Part shown: in pieces, positions 28,147-36,495 of the stretch
How the letters are laid out: each line of letters begins with the position of its first letter
Position numbering within the stretch: the stretch's first letter is position 1
From: Croceicoccus mobilis
GTDB taxonomy: Bacteria > Pseudomonadota > Alphaproteobacteria > Sphingomonadales > Sphingomonadaceae
DNA length: 64,000 bases
Assembly: GCF_001661965.1 (NCBI RefSeq)
Contig: NZ_LYWZ01000020.1
Coordinates: 62,001 to 126,000, forward strand
Direction of reading: 5' to 3'
Made by a program: the position numbers and the translations under genes
Notes under the pieces: generated by a model
Told to the model about the DNA's origin: nothing
Database searches by the model: none
The model's input: only the letters and a program-made list of their open reading frames with translations

Positions 28147-29038
28147 TGCGCCCGCGCCCGAGCTGACGACCCGCAAGCCGGGCATCATCCGCCGCATCAT
28201 CGATTTCCCGCTGGTGCTGATCGTGATCGCCTCGGTGATCATCATCACCATCGTCACCGGCCTTTCGGTCGTCTTTACGCAGGTGCTGGGCTGGGTGACG
28301 GGGCCGGGCAGCCTGCTGGGCGGTTTCCTCATCGCAGTTGCCATGGTGCTGTTCTGGAAAGGCTATAAACGCTGGCTTGAGCGTGAGCCGGACCGCGAAA
28401 TGGCTTTTGCCGGAGCGGCGAAGGAATTGGGCGCGGGTCTTGCCTGCGGCTTCCTGCTGTTCTCTGTCATGACCGGCATCGTCGCGCTGCTCGGCGGGTT
28501 TGAGGTGCTGGGCGTGCGCAATCCCGTAGATACCGCGATCTGGTACGTGGGCGGGCTGGCCTTCATCTCCGGCACCTTCGAGGAGGTGTTGTTCCGCGGC
28601 GTGCTATTCCGCCAGATCGAGCGGCTGGGCGGCAGCTGGACCGCGCTTCTCGTCACCTCGGTCATCTTTGGGGCGGCGCATATCCAGAACCCGGATGCGA
28701 GCTGGTTTGCCGCCATCGCGATCATGGTGGAGGCAGGCATATTGCTGGGCGCGGCCTATATGCTGACGCGGCGGCTGTGGCTGGCGATCGGCATCCATGC
28801 GGCTTGGAATTTCACGCAAGGCTGGCTTTATTCGATCCCTGTGTCAGGTGGCGACGCCCCCATCGGCCTGCTGATTACGCGGCGTGTCGGGCCCGACTGG
28901 CTGACCGGCGGCGATTTCGGGCTTGAGGCTTCGGTCGTCGCCATGGTTTGCGCGACCTGCGCGGGGTTGACGCTGCTGACGCTGGCGATCCGGCGGGAGG
29001 AACTGCGCGGCGCGTGGTATTGGCGTAAGGGCCAATAG
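28118..29038 (+). CDS. CPBP-family intramembrane metalloprotease
   Basis: A 306-aa membrane protein with about seven or eight hydrophobic segments. The catalytic motif FEEVLFRGVLF near residues 156-166 has the EExxxR form of the CPBP (CaaX prenyl protease/bacteriocin-processing, Abi) family, and later FGAAHIQNPD and IGIHAAWNFTQGW provide the histidines expected for the metal site. The first 30 residues are hydrophilic. The start has AGGAG at good spacing and lies inside the end of ada, so cotranscription is probable. Targets of the bacterial members are mostly unknown. Confidence 0.88.
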   Translation: MEETTPTAPDAPAPELTTRKPGIIRRIIDFPLVLIVIASVIIITIVTGLSVVFTQVLGWVTGPGSLLGGFLIAVAMVLFWKGYKRWLEREPDREMAFAGAAKELGAGLACGFLLFSVMTGIVALLGGFEVLGVRNPVDTAIWYVGGLAFISGTFEEVLFRGVLFRQIERLGGSWTALLVTSVIFGAAHIQNPDASWFAAIAIMVEAGILLGAAYMLTRRLWLAIGIHAAWNFTQGWLYSIPVSGGDAPIGLLITRRVGPDWLTGGDFGLEASVVAMVCATCAGLTLLTLAIRREELRGAWYWRKGQ

Positions 29039-29112
29039 GCGGGGCGGTTTGGGAAGGCGCGCCCCGATATGTTAGGCAGGTGCCGGGTCGCACACTGCCG
29101 GAGACTTCGCCG

Positions 29113-30054
29113 ATGAAGCACCGTCTGATTGCGCTTGCCCTTACCGCTTCCCTCGCCGCCTGTGGCGGATCCTCGCCGCAAAGCGATGGCCCTGCGGTCA
29201 ATGTCCTCGAACTCGGCATCGACGGCATGTCATTCGTCGGCCCGAACGAGATCAAGTCCGGCTGGACTACGGTGAGGGTAACAAACGATTCCGGGCTTAC
29301 CCATTTCGGCCTTGTCTATCGCCTGCCCGATGGCGTGACGGCGCAGATGCTGTCGGACGAGGTGGTCAAGCCGATCCAGCACAGCCTTACCGCCAATATA
29401 GAGGGGCGGACGGAGGATGCGGCCAGGATCGCCGCGACCATCCCGGTGTGGATCGGCGACATCACCTATATGGGCGGCCCCGGCATGATGTCCGACGGCG
29501 TGACCGGAGAGGCGACCATGTTCCTCACGCCCGGAAACTATATCGTCGAATGCTATGTAAAGACGAACGGGGTCCAGCATAATTATCACCCCGAGCCCGG
29601 CATGCACGGCATGGTGTTGCCGCTGACCGTGCTGGAGGAAGAGGGCGGCATGGCCGAACCGGAGGCCAATGTGACGCTCGACATTTCGAATGGCGGCTAC
29701 AGGATTGCCGATGGCGCTTTCCAGCCCGGCGAAAACTCGGTGCGGGTCAATTTCGTGGAGCAGCGGCTCTATAATAATTTTGTCGGGCACGACGCGCATC
29801 TCTTTCGCATCGACGGGGATACGGATGTGGACCGCGCGGCCACATGGGTCGATTTCTTCCCCAATGACGGCCAGCAGACCCCCGCGCCTGCCCATTATGT
29901 GGGGGGCATTCACGACATGCCGGAAGGTTCGACCGGCTATTTCAAGGTCGATCTGGCGCCGGGCGAATATGGCATCGTGGCCGAAGTGCCCGATGCGCAG
30001 GAAACCGGATTGTTCACAACGATCGAGGTTCCGGGCGGCGAAACCGATAGCTAG
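29113..30054 (+). CDS. Lipoprotein with two cupredoxin-like domains
   Basis: A 313-aa predicted lipoprotein; the lipobox SLAAC places the lipidated Cys at about residue 16. Two tandem domains look like diverged copies of one cupredoxin-type beta-sandwich: IKSGWTTVRVTNDSG then LTPGNYIVECYVKTNGVQHN then PGMHGMVLPLTV, and FQPGENSVRVNFVEQ then LAPGEYGIVAEVP then TGLFTTIEV. The first copy keeps one Cys, His and Met residues in about the places of type-1 copper ligands; the second has lost the Cys and His. Whether it binds metal is open. No specific family name is certain. ATG 29113 is chosen for its signal peptide. Confidence 0.65.
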   Translation: MKHRLIALALTASLAACGGSSPQSDGPAVNVLELGIDGMSFVGPNEIKSGWTTVRVTNDSGLTHFGLVYRLPDGVTAQMLSDEVVKPIQHSLTANIEGRTEDAARIAATIPVWIGDITYMGGPGMMSDGVTGEATMFLTPGNYIVECYVKTNGVQHNYHPEPGMHGMVLPLTVLEEEGGMAEPEANVTLDISNGGYRIADGAFQPGENSVRVNFVEQRLYNNFVGHDAHLFRIDGDTDVDRAATWVDFFPNDGQQTPAPAHYVGGIHDMPEGSTGYFKVDLAPGEYGIVAEVPDAQETGLFTTIEVPGGETDS

Positions 30055-31607
30055 TCCCGCGCCCATCCTTTCCGAGCAGGCTCCAATCCATCGAGCACCC
30101 CCTTGGCGCTTTCGAGATATTCGCGCTGCCGGTCATCATCCATCCGGTCCCATGTCGCATAGACGCGCGCGACGCGGTTGTTGCTTTCAAGCAGCTTGCG
30201 ATTGCGCACCATGAAATCCCAATATAGCGGGTTGAACGGGCAGGCCCCTTCGCCCGTCTTCTTCGATACGGAGTAGCTGCACTTGCCGCAGTAATCCGAC
30301 ATCTTGTTGATGTAATTCCCGCTCGCCGCATAGGGTTTCGTCGCCAGCCGCCCCTTGTCGGCCCAAAGCGCCATGGCCGCGACATTGGGCAGTTCGACCC
30401 ATTCATAGGCATCGGCGTAAACGACGAGGAACCAGTCCTCTACATCTTGTGGTCTGACCCCTGCGATCAACGCGAAATTGCCCAGCACCATCAGCCGCTG
30501 GATGTGATGGGCATGCGCATTGTCGCGCGTGGACCTGACAGCCTCGGCCATGCACAGCATGTCGGTTTCGCCGGTCCAGTAGAATTCGGGCAGCGGGCGG
30601 CTGGCATCCAGCGCATTGGCCTCGGCCAGTTCGGGCATCTCCAGCCAGTACATGCCGCGGATATATTCGCGCCAGCCGATGATCTGCCGGATGAAACCCT
30701 CGACCGCGTTGATCGGGGCCTTGCCGTCCTTCCACGCCTTTTCCGCGCGGCGGCAGCATTCAAGCGGATCGAGCAGGCCAAGGTTGATCGAGGTGGACAG
30801 CAGCGAGTGATAGAGATCGTCCTCCCCGGTCACCATCGCGTCCTGATAGGTGCCGAAATCAGGCAGGCGTTCGGTGATGAAGGCGTCCAGCGCCTTTTCG
30901 GCCTGCTTTGCCGTTACCGGCCAGCCGAAACGGTCAAGGCTGCCGAAGTGGCTGTCGAACCGGCGTGCGACCATGTCGATCACGTCTCGGGTCGTGTCGT
31001 CGGGCGCGAATTTCGGCGCAGGCGGCGGGTCGATGCCGTCATCGGGGGAGGCGCGATTGTCGTGGTCGAAGTTCCACTTTCCTTCGACCGGTTCGTCGCC
31101 GTCCATCAACAGGCCGGTCTTGGCGCGCATCTCGCGGTAGAAATTCTCCATGCGCAGCGTGCGCCGTCCCTGCGCCCAGCCGATGAATTCGGGGATCGAG
31201 CACAGGAACCGATCGTCGGGCAGGATTTCCAGCGGTACATCCAGTGGCCCTTTCAATCCCTGCAGCGCCTTCTGCACGCGCCATTCGCCCGGCTCGACGA
31301 TACGGACTTTGCTGGCATCGTGGCGGTCCACGGCGCGGGCGATCTCGCCGGTGAAGCTGCCGGTGTTGCCTTCATCCTCCAGCGCGATGTATTCGACGGT
31401 CCAGCCCTTGTCGCGCAGTTCGCCCGCAAAGTGCCGCATGGCCGACAGGATCAGCGCGATCTTCGCCTTGTGGTGTTTGACATAGGTCGTCTCGTCCCAG
31501 ACCTCCATCATCAGCACGACCGCATTATCCTTGTCCGCGCCTTCAAGGCTGGCAAGCGAGTGTGTCAGCTGGTCGCCGAGGACGGGGATGAGGACAGGCC
31601 GGGTCAT
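30051..31607 (-). CDS. Iron-sulfur bacterial cryptochrome/(6-4) photolyase
   Basis: A 518-aa member of the FeS-BCP branch (PhrB-like, formerly deoxyribodipyrimidine photolyase-related). N-terminal PVLIPVLGDQLTHSLASLEG is the family start of the Rossmann antenna domain, followed by the helical FAD domain with DNAHAHHIQRLMVLGNFAL and GVRPQDVEDWF. Four cysteines expected for a [4Fe-4S] cluster are visible: one near residue 351 (DMLCMAEA) and three near 439, 442 and 454 (YCGKCSYS, GACPFNP). Blue light drives repair of (6-4) photoproducts in characterised members. The stop overlaps that of the convergent lipoprotein gene by 4 bases. Confidence 0.92.
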   Translation of the reverse strand: MTRPVLIPVLGDQLTHSLASLEGADKDNAVVLMMEVWDETTYVKHHKAKIALILSAMRHFAGELRDKGWTVEYIALEDEGNTGSFTGEIARAVDRHDASKVRIVEPGEWRVQKALQGLKGPLDVPLEILPDDRFLCSIPEFIGWAQGRRTLRMENFYREMRAKTGLLMDGDEPVEGKWNFDHDNRASPDDGIDPPPAPKFAPDDTTRDVIDMVARRFDSHFGSLDRFGWPVTAKQAEKALDAFITERLPDFGTYQDAMVTGEDDLYHSLLSTSINLGLLDPLECCRRAEKAWKDGKAPINAVEGFIRQIIGWREYIRGMYWLEMPELAEANALDASRPLPEFYWTGETDMLCMAEAVRSTRDNAHAHHIQRLMVLGNFALIAGVRPQDVEDWFLVVYADAYEWVELPNVAAMALWADKGRLATKPYAASGNYINKMSDYCGKCSYSVSKKTGEGACPFNPLYWDFMVRNRKLLESNNRVARVYATWDRMDDDRQREYLESAKGVLDGLEPARKGWARD

Positions 31608-31637
31608 GATGAGCCAACGCCTCGCCGCCTGTTCGGT

Positions 31638-33803
31638 TCACACGAAGCTATAGGGATCAATGTCCACGCCCACGCGCACGCCGGGAGGATGGTCGATGGG
31701 GCCAAGCCATTCGCGGATCGTCTGCTGTAGCGCCGCGCTGCGGCGGGCATTGATTAGCAGGCGATATCGATAGCGCCCGCGCAATAGCGATAGCGGAGCC
31801 GGGGCGGGGCCGAAAACGGCGATGTCATCCAGCCGCGGGGCGCTGCCGCCGATCTTGCGGGCGGCCTCGGCGGCTTCGGCTTCGTCCTCGCTCGATACGA
31901 TGATAGCGGCCCAGCGGCCGAATGGCGGGGCACCCGCGTGGCGGCGGGCATCGCTTTCGGCTTCGTAGAACGCGTCGCGGTCATAGGCGGCAAGCGCGGC
32001 GATGACGGGCGCTTCGGGGTGGCGGGTCTGGATCAGCACTTCGCCCGATTTCGCGGCGCGGCCTGCGCGCCCTGCGACCTGCGCGATCTGCTGATAGCTG
32101 CGTTCGGCGGCGCGCAAATCGCCGCCCTCCAGCCCAAGGTCCGCGTCGATCACGCCGACCAATGTGAGCTCGGGAAAGTGATAGCCCTTGGTCACCAGCT
32201 GCGTGCCGACGATCACGTCGATCTCTCCCGCCTGCGCCGCATCGACGAATTCGCCGATCTTGTCGGGGCTGGACAGCGTATCGCTGGTCACGACCGCCGT
32301 GCGCGCATCGGGGAAGATCTCGCCCACCTCGTCCGCGATGCGTTCGACGCCCGGGCCGCAGGCGGCAAGGCAGTCTTTTTCGCCGCATTCGGGGCAGGCC
32401 TCGGGGCTGGATACTTCATGGCCGCAATGGTGGCAGGCAAGGCGGCGCGTCAAACGATGTTCGACCAGCCATGCCGAGCAATTGGGGCACTGGAAGCGAT
32501 AACCGCATTGGCGGCATAAGGTGAGCGGCGCGTAACCCCTGCGGTTCAGGAACAGGAGCGATTGCTCGCCCTTTTCCAGCCGCTCCTGCATCGCCTTCAC
32601 CAGTGATGGCGCGATCCAGCGACCGCGCGGGGGGATTTCCTCACGCAGATCGACGATCTTGATGTCGGGCAGCACGGCCCCGCCGAAACGGGCTGGGAGG
32701 TCGATCTTATCGTAAACCCCGGCTTCCGCCATTTGCAGGCTTTCCAAGGCGGGCGTCGCGCTTGCAAGGATGGCGGGAATCTTTTCGAACCGGGCGCGCA
32801 TCACTGCGACATCGCGGGCGTTATAGCGAACGCCATCGTCCTGCTTGAAGCTGATCTCATGCGCTTCGTCGACGACGATGAGGCCGAGATCGGCAAAGGG
32901 CAGGAACAGCGCCGAGCGCGCGCCGACGACCACCGACGCGCCGCCTTCCGACACTTGCCGCCATGCGCGGCGGCGGCCGGATTGTTTCTGCGCGCTGTGC
33001 CATACGGTGGGGGTGACGCCAAAGCGCGCCTCGAACCGTTTCAGGAAATTCTGCGTCAGCGCGATTTCGGGGAGCAGCACCAGCACCTGCCGCCCCAGCC
33101 GCAGGGCTTCGGCTACCCCTTCGAAATAGGTTTCGGTCTTGCCCGATCCGGTGACGCCATCCAGCAGCATGGGCGCGAATTTCCGGGCGCGCACGGCCTC
33201 GATAAAGCGGTCGGCGGCGGCCTGCTGCCCGTCGGACAGATCAGGCGGCGCATGGTCGGGGCGGGGCAAGGCGAAGGGGCGGTCGACCGCGACCTCGATC
33301 GGCTCCAGCGAACCGCCGTTGACCAGTCCGCGCAGCACCGCTTCCGATACGCCCGCCAGATCGGCGAGTTCGCGGATCGTGCCCTGTTCGCCCTCGAGCG
33401 CCGACAATGCCGCATCGCGCTGCGGCGTGAGGCGCGACGGCACCACGCCGGTCAGGCGATATTCCGTGATCGTGCCGCCGCCGCGCAATGCCGCGCTCGA
33501 CGATAAGGCCATGCGCGCGACGCTTGCCATGGCGGCGATGTAATAGTCTGCCGTCCACTCGATCAGCCGCCGCAGCGGGGCGCGCAGCGGTTCCACCGGC
33601 AATACATCCAGAATGGGGCGCAGGCGCGCATCCGGAACCTCGGTGCCGGGAAGCCGTTCGCTTTCCCACACGATGCCGATCACCTGCCGCGGGCCCAATG
33701 GGGCGACGACCACGCTTCCCGGCCCCACGTGCATGCCGTCGGGCACGCGGTAATCCAGCGGCCCTAATGCGGCATTCATCATGAGGAGACGGACGCGGTT
33801 CAT
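31638..33803 (-). CDS. priA: Primosomal replication helicase PriA
   Basis: A 721-aa replication-restart helicase. An N-terminal 3'-DNA-binding domain (PLDYRVPDGM onwards) is followed by helicase motif I LLDGVTGSGKTETYFEG near 213-229, DEAH box VVDEAHEISFKQDD near 311, and the zinc region CRQCGYRFQCPNCSAWLV to CHHCGHEVSSPEACPECG with eight paired cysteines near 428-470. GTQLVTKGYHFP and VAGRAGR are helicase motifs V and VI. ATG 33803 is preferred over 33836 because of its GGGGGCG-type site and family start. It is divergent from the DUF4197 gene. Confidence 0.96.
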   Translation of the reverse strand: MNRVRLLMMNAALGPLDYRVPDGMHVGPGSVVVAPLGPRQVIGIVWESERLPGTEVPDARLRPILDVLPVEPLRAPLRRLIEWTADYYIAAMASVARMALSSSAALRGGGTITEYRLTGVVPSRLTPQRDAALSALEGEQGTIRELADLAGVSEAVLRGLVNGGSLEPIEVAVDRPFALPRPDHAPPDLSDGQQAAADRFIEAVRARKFAPMLLDGVTGSGKTETYFEGVAEALRLGRQVLVLLPEIALTQNFLKRFEARFGVTPTVWHSAQKQSGRRRAWRQVSEGGASVVVGARSALFLPFADLGLIVVDEAHEISFKQDDGVRYNARDVAVMRARFEKIPAILASATPALESLQMAEAGVYDKIDLPARFGGAVLPDIKIVDLREEIPPRGRWIAPSLVKAMQERLEKGEQSLLFLNRRGYAPLTLCRQCGYRFQCPNCSAWLVEHRLTRRLACHHCGHEVSSPEACPECGEKDCLAACGPGVERIADEVGEIFPDARTAVVTSDTLSSPDKIGEFVDAAQAGEIDVIVGTQLVTKGYHFPELTLVGVIDADLGLEGGDLRAAERSYQQIAQVAGRAGRAAKSGEVLIQTRHPEAPVIAALAAYDRDAFYEAESDARRHAGAPPFGRWAAIIVSSEDEAEAAEAARKIGGSAPRLDDIAVFGPAPAPLSLLRGRYRYRLLINARRSAALQQTIREWLGPIDHPPGVRVGVDIDPYSFV

Positions 33804-33862
33804 GTTCGCCCCCATATGGCGAGCGAGCGGGCCCATGGACAGGGCCGAAAGAGGATTTGACG

Positions 33863-34594
33863 ATGGAAAACACGATTTTGTCGCGCGCGCCCAGCCGCGA
33901 TTTCACCGCCAGCCCCCCTTCCAGCCGCCGGGGTTTCCTTGGCCTGTCGCTGGGCGGCGTGGCCACTTTGGCGCTGGCAGGCTGCGCGTCATACCAGGGC
34001 TATTCCTTTACCGAGGCGATCCGCCGTCTGCTCACCATCGCATCGCAGGACGCGTTCGAGCAGCTGCTGGCGCCCGGCGGATTTTATGATGACCAGCTGG
34101 CGCGGCTTTCTGTCGATGAAGTGCTGGGCAATCGCGGCGGCGTCCTCGCGCGCATCCTTGGCTCCACCATCGTGCGCGAACGCATGATGCGCGAATTTAA
34201 CCGCATCGCGGCAGAGGGTGCCTATCGCGCCGCGCCGGTGGTGGCTGATACGATCCGCATCGTCGGCTTCGAAAACGCGGTGGCGCTGGTCAGCGGCGAA
34301 CCGACAGCGGCGACCGGCTATCTGCGCACCAACATGGGCAGCCGCCTGATCGACGTGATGCTGCCCGAGGTTTCCGATGCCCTGCGCGTGATCGACGATC
34401 CGGTGCTGGGTCCGGCTTTGTCCGAACTGTCGGGCGTAAACCTGTCGGGCGTTGCCGATTCGCTCACCCGCCGGACCGAGGATGCGATCTGGTCGGCCAT
34501 CGGGCGTGAGGAAGCTGCGATCCGCGCCGATCCCTATGCGACCAATGATCCGGTGCTGATCGGCGTGTTCGGCGCAAGGAACGCGGTCCGCTGA
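33863..34594 (+). CDS. DUF4197 family exported lipoprotein
   Basis: A 243-aa protein. A basic, Tat-like N-terminal stretch with SSRRGFLGLSLGGVATLALAGC combines a twin arginine with a lipobox (cut before the Cys near residue 36). The remainder, rich in helices with LLTIASQDAFEQLLAPGGFY, and YLRTNMGSRLIDVMLPEVSD, matches the DUF4197 layout; the function of the family is not known. ATG 33863 has GAGG 8 bases upstream; an in-frame TTG at 33857 is less likely. Its TGA shares one base with the ATG of the next lipoprotein gene. Confidence 0.8.
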   Translation: MENTILSRAPSRDFTASPPSSRRGFLGLSLGGVATLALAGCASYQGYSFTEAIRRLLTIASQDAFEQLLAPGGFYDDQLARLSVDEVLGNRGGVLARILGSTIVRERMMREFNRIAAEGAYRAAPVVADTIRIVGFENAVALVSGEPTAATGYLRTNMGSRLIDVMLPEVSDALRVIDDPVLGPALSELSGVNLSGVADSLTRRTEDAIWSAIGREEAAIRADPYATNDPVLIGVFGARNAVR

Positions 34595-35115
34595 TGCGCA
34601 AGGGATTGATCGCGGCCAGTGCGCTGATCGCGCTGGCCGCATGCAATGACAGCGCGCCCGAACCGGACGAAACCGGCGAAGAGCAGGCCGCGCCTGCCGC
34701 GCCGGTGGAGCCTGCCCCAATCGAAACCGATGCGCTGGCCTCCGTGCCCAATGACGGCGCTTTCGCCGAAGCGCCCGATTGCGCCGAGCTTCCAGCGGAG
34801 GCAGCGGCGATTTGCCTGCGCCCCGTGCTATCCGCGAAGCCGCAGGAGCAGCTGGAGGTCGATTTGACCAGGCTCGACATTGACGGCGACGGCGCTCTCG
34901 ACATGGTGCTTCGCCGCCGGAGCGCGGTCGATTGCGGGACGCAAGGCTGCGCTACCTTCGTGTTCTTCGCCCGCGACGGCGATTATGTGCTGGCCGATCC
35001 GCCGATTACCGCCAGCGGACCGGTAGAGGCCTGCCGCAACGATGGCGAGCCGGGGGTGCGTTTCCCGCAATCGGGCGATCGCCCGGTCTGCATCGATGTC
35101 ACCCCGCAGGCCTGA
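34594..35115 (+). CDS. Hypothetical lipoprotein with a DxDxDG-like loop
   Basis: A 173-aa predicted lipoprotein with the signal MRKGLIAASALIALAAC, then a low-complexity acidic, Pro/Ala-rich linker (about 18-50). The folded part has four to six cysteines (CAELPAEAAAIC, VDCGTQGC, EACRND, VCIDV) probably forming disulphides in the periplasm, and RLDIDGDGALDMVL, a calcium-binding-like DxDxDG loop typical of FG-GAP/dockerin-type repeats. I do not recognise the family. It is translationally coupled to the DUF4197 gene (TGATG), so the pair may act together in the outer envelope. Confidence 0.7.
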   Translation: MRKGLIAASALIALAACNDSAPEPDETGEEQAAPAAPVEPAPIETDALASVPNDGAFAEAPDCAELPAEAAAICLRPVLSAKPQEQLEVDLTRLDIDGDGALDMVLRRRSAVDCGTQGCATFVFFARDGDYVLADPPITASGPVEACRNDGEPGVRFPQSGDRPVCIDVTPQA

Positions 35116-35119
35116 ACTG

Positions 35120-35773
35120 TCAGAACCGGCGCGAAATCGTGATTTGCGGGATGTGGGATATCCTGTCGGGCTCTCCATGGCGCGGCCGGTACATCACCAT
35201 ATAGCCGGCCGCACCCTCGAACCCGTTCCACAGGGGTTTGCTCACGCTGGTCGACACGCGCCAATATGCAGGATCGCTGTCATCGCCGCGCTGATGCGAC
35301 TGGATGCGATAGGTCCATTCGGCGGACGAAACGACATAGAGCCGGGCGACCCGGGTGCCATATTGGATGCGGGGGCGGATGCGCAATTCGGCGCGGTCGG
35401 CGCCCTCGATCAGCCGCTCCTCCATCTGCGTGCGCAACACCACGCCATGCCAGCGCACGGCGAATTGCTGCCATGGCCGCGCTTCATAGCTGCCGCTGGT
35501 CCGGTTGTAAGACAGCAGCAGGCCGGTCGAAACATTGCGGGTAAGCACGCGCTGCGTGCTGGCCCGCAGCAGGGTCTGATCCTTCCCGCTCGACGCCTCG
35601 CGAAAGCGGGTGGTCAGCGCGACCGAAACCGGGGTCTGCGGATCAAGCAGGAAGCCGCCCGCCATGCTGGTCCAGAACTGGGTCTCCGCTTCTTCGGCCC
35701 GCGCGCTCGCCGGTTGCAAAACGCAGGCTGTGGCGGCAAGGCGGAGCGCAAGTATGGCGAATGTGCGATTCAC
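35120..35773 (-). CDS. DUF2490-type outer-membrane protein
   Basis: A 217-aa exported protein with signal peptide about residues 1-26 ([16 protein letters not shown]). The rest alternates hydrophobic and polar residues as in a small beta-barrel, with [13 protein letters not shown] at the N-terminus and an ending PQITISRRF with the terminal Phe that is recognised by the outer-membrane insertion machinery. The layout fits DUF2490, whose role is unknown. It is convergent with the preceding lipoprotein gene (4-base gap) and divergent from the transaldolase gene. Confidence 0.75.
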   Translation of the reverse strand: MNRTFAILALRLAATACVLQPASARAEEAETQFWTSMAGGFLLDPQTPVSVALTTRFREASSGKDQTLLRASTQRVLTRNVSTGLLLSYNRTSGSYEARPWQQFAVRWHGVVLRTQMEERLIEGADRAELRIRPRIQYGTRVARLYVVSSAEWTYRIQSHQRGDDSDPAYWRVSTSVSKPLWNGFEGAAGYMVMYRPRHGEPDRISHIPQITISRRF

Positions 35774-35832
35774 CGCATGATTCTAGCCAGGCCCACAGAA
35801 ATCACGAGCCAGCAAAACGGACCGAGCGCAGC

Positions 35833-36486
35833 ATGAAATTCTTTGCAGACACCGCAGACACCGCAGAAATCGCCGATCTCGCATCGACGGGCCTGCTGGA
35901 TGGCGTGACCACCAATCCCAGCCTGATCGCCAAATCGGGCCGCGATTTCATGGAAGTCACCAAGGAAATTTGCGGTCTGACCGATGGACCCGTCAGCGCC
36001 GAGGTCGTCGCTCTCGACCATGAGACGATGATGAAGGAAGCCGAAGTCCTGCGCAAAATCGCGGACAATGTCTGCATCAAGGTTCCGCTGACCATCGACG
36101 GGCTCAAGACCTGCAAGGCGCTGACCAAGGACGGCACCATGGTCAATGTCACGCTCTGCTTCTCCGCCAATCAGGCGCTGCTCGCGGCCAAGGCTGGCGC
36201 GACCTTTGTTTCGCCCTTCATCGGTCGGCATGACGATAATGGCGTCAATGGCCTCGAACTGATCGAGGACATTCGGATCATCTATGACAATTACGCGTTC
36301 GAGACGCAGATCCTTGCCGCATCCGTGCGCCATGCCACCCATGTGCTGGAATGCGCGAAGATCGGTGCCGACGTGGCGACCATGCCGCCCAAGGTAATCA
36401 AGGCGCTCGCCAATCATGTCCTCACCGACAAGGGGATCGAGGGCTTCATGAAGGACTGGGCCGCGACCGGCCAGTCGATCCTGTAA
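35833..36486 (+). CDS. tal: Transaldolase (small, TalC/FSA type)
   Basis: A 217-aa class I aldolase of the short transaldolase/fructose-6-phosphate aldolase family. It begins [18 protein letters not shown] and shows [14 protein letters not shown] (family signature), and the Schiff-base lysine in [19 protein letters not shown] near residue 84. [13 protein letters not shown] is the conserved active-site segment. It would link sedoheptulose and fructose phosphates in the pentose phosphate pathway, although sequence alone does not separate transaldolase from F6P aldolase. ATG 35833 gives the canonical start; the frame is open from 35761. The cobT-like gene follows after 9 bases. Confidence 0.92.
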   Translation: MKFFADTADTAEIADLASTGLLDGVTTNPSLIAKSGRDFMEVTKEICGLTDGPVSAEVVALDHETMMKEAEVLRKIADNVCIKVPLTIDGLKTCKALTKDGTMVNVTLCFSANQALLAAKAGATFVSPFIGRHDDNGVNGLELIEDIRIIYDNYAFETQILAASVRHATHVLECAKIGADVATMPPKVIKALANHVLTDKGIEGFMKDWAATGQSIL

Positions 36487-36495
36487 GGAGCCGTT

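Noticed and set aside
30447-31730. A 427-codon open frame opposite the photolyase gene
   Set aside because: The minus strand encodes a complete FeS-BCP photolyase with its cysteines, so the plus-strand frame is a shadow.
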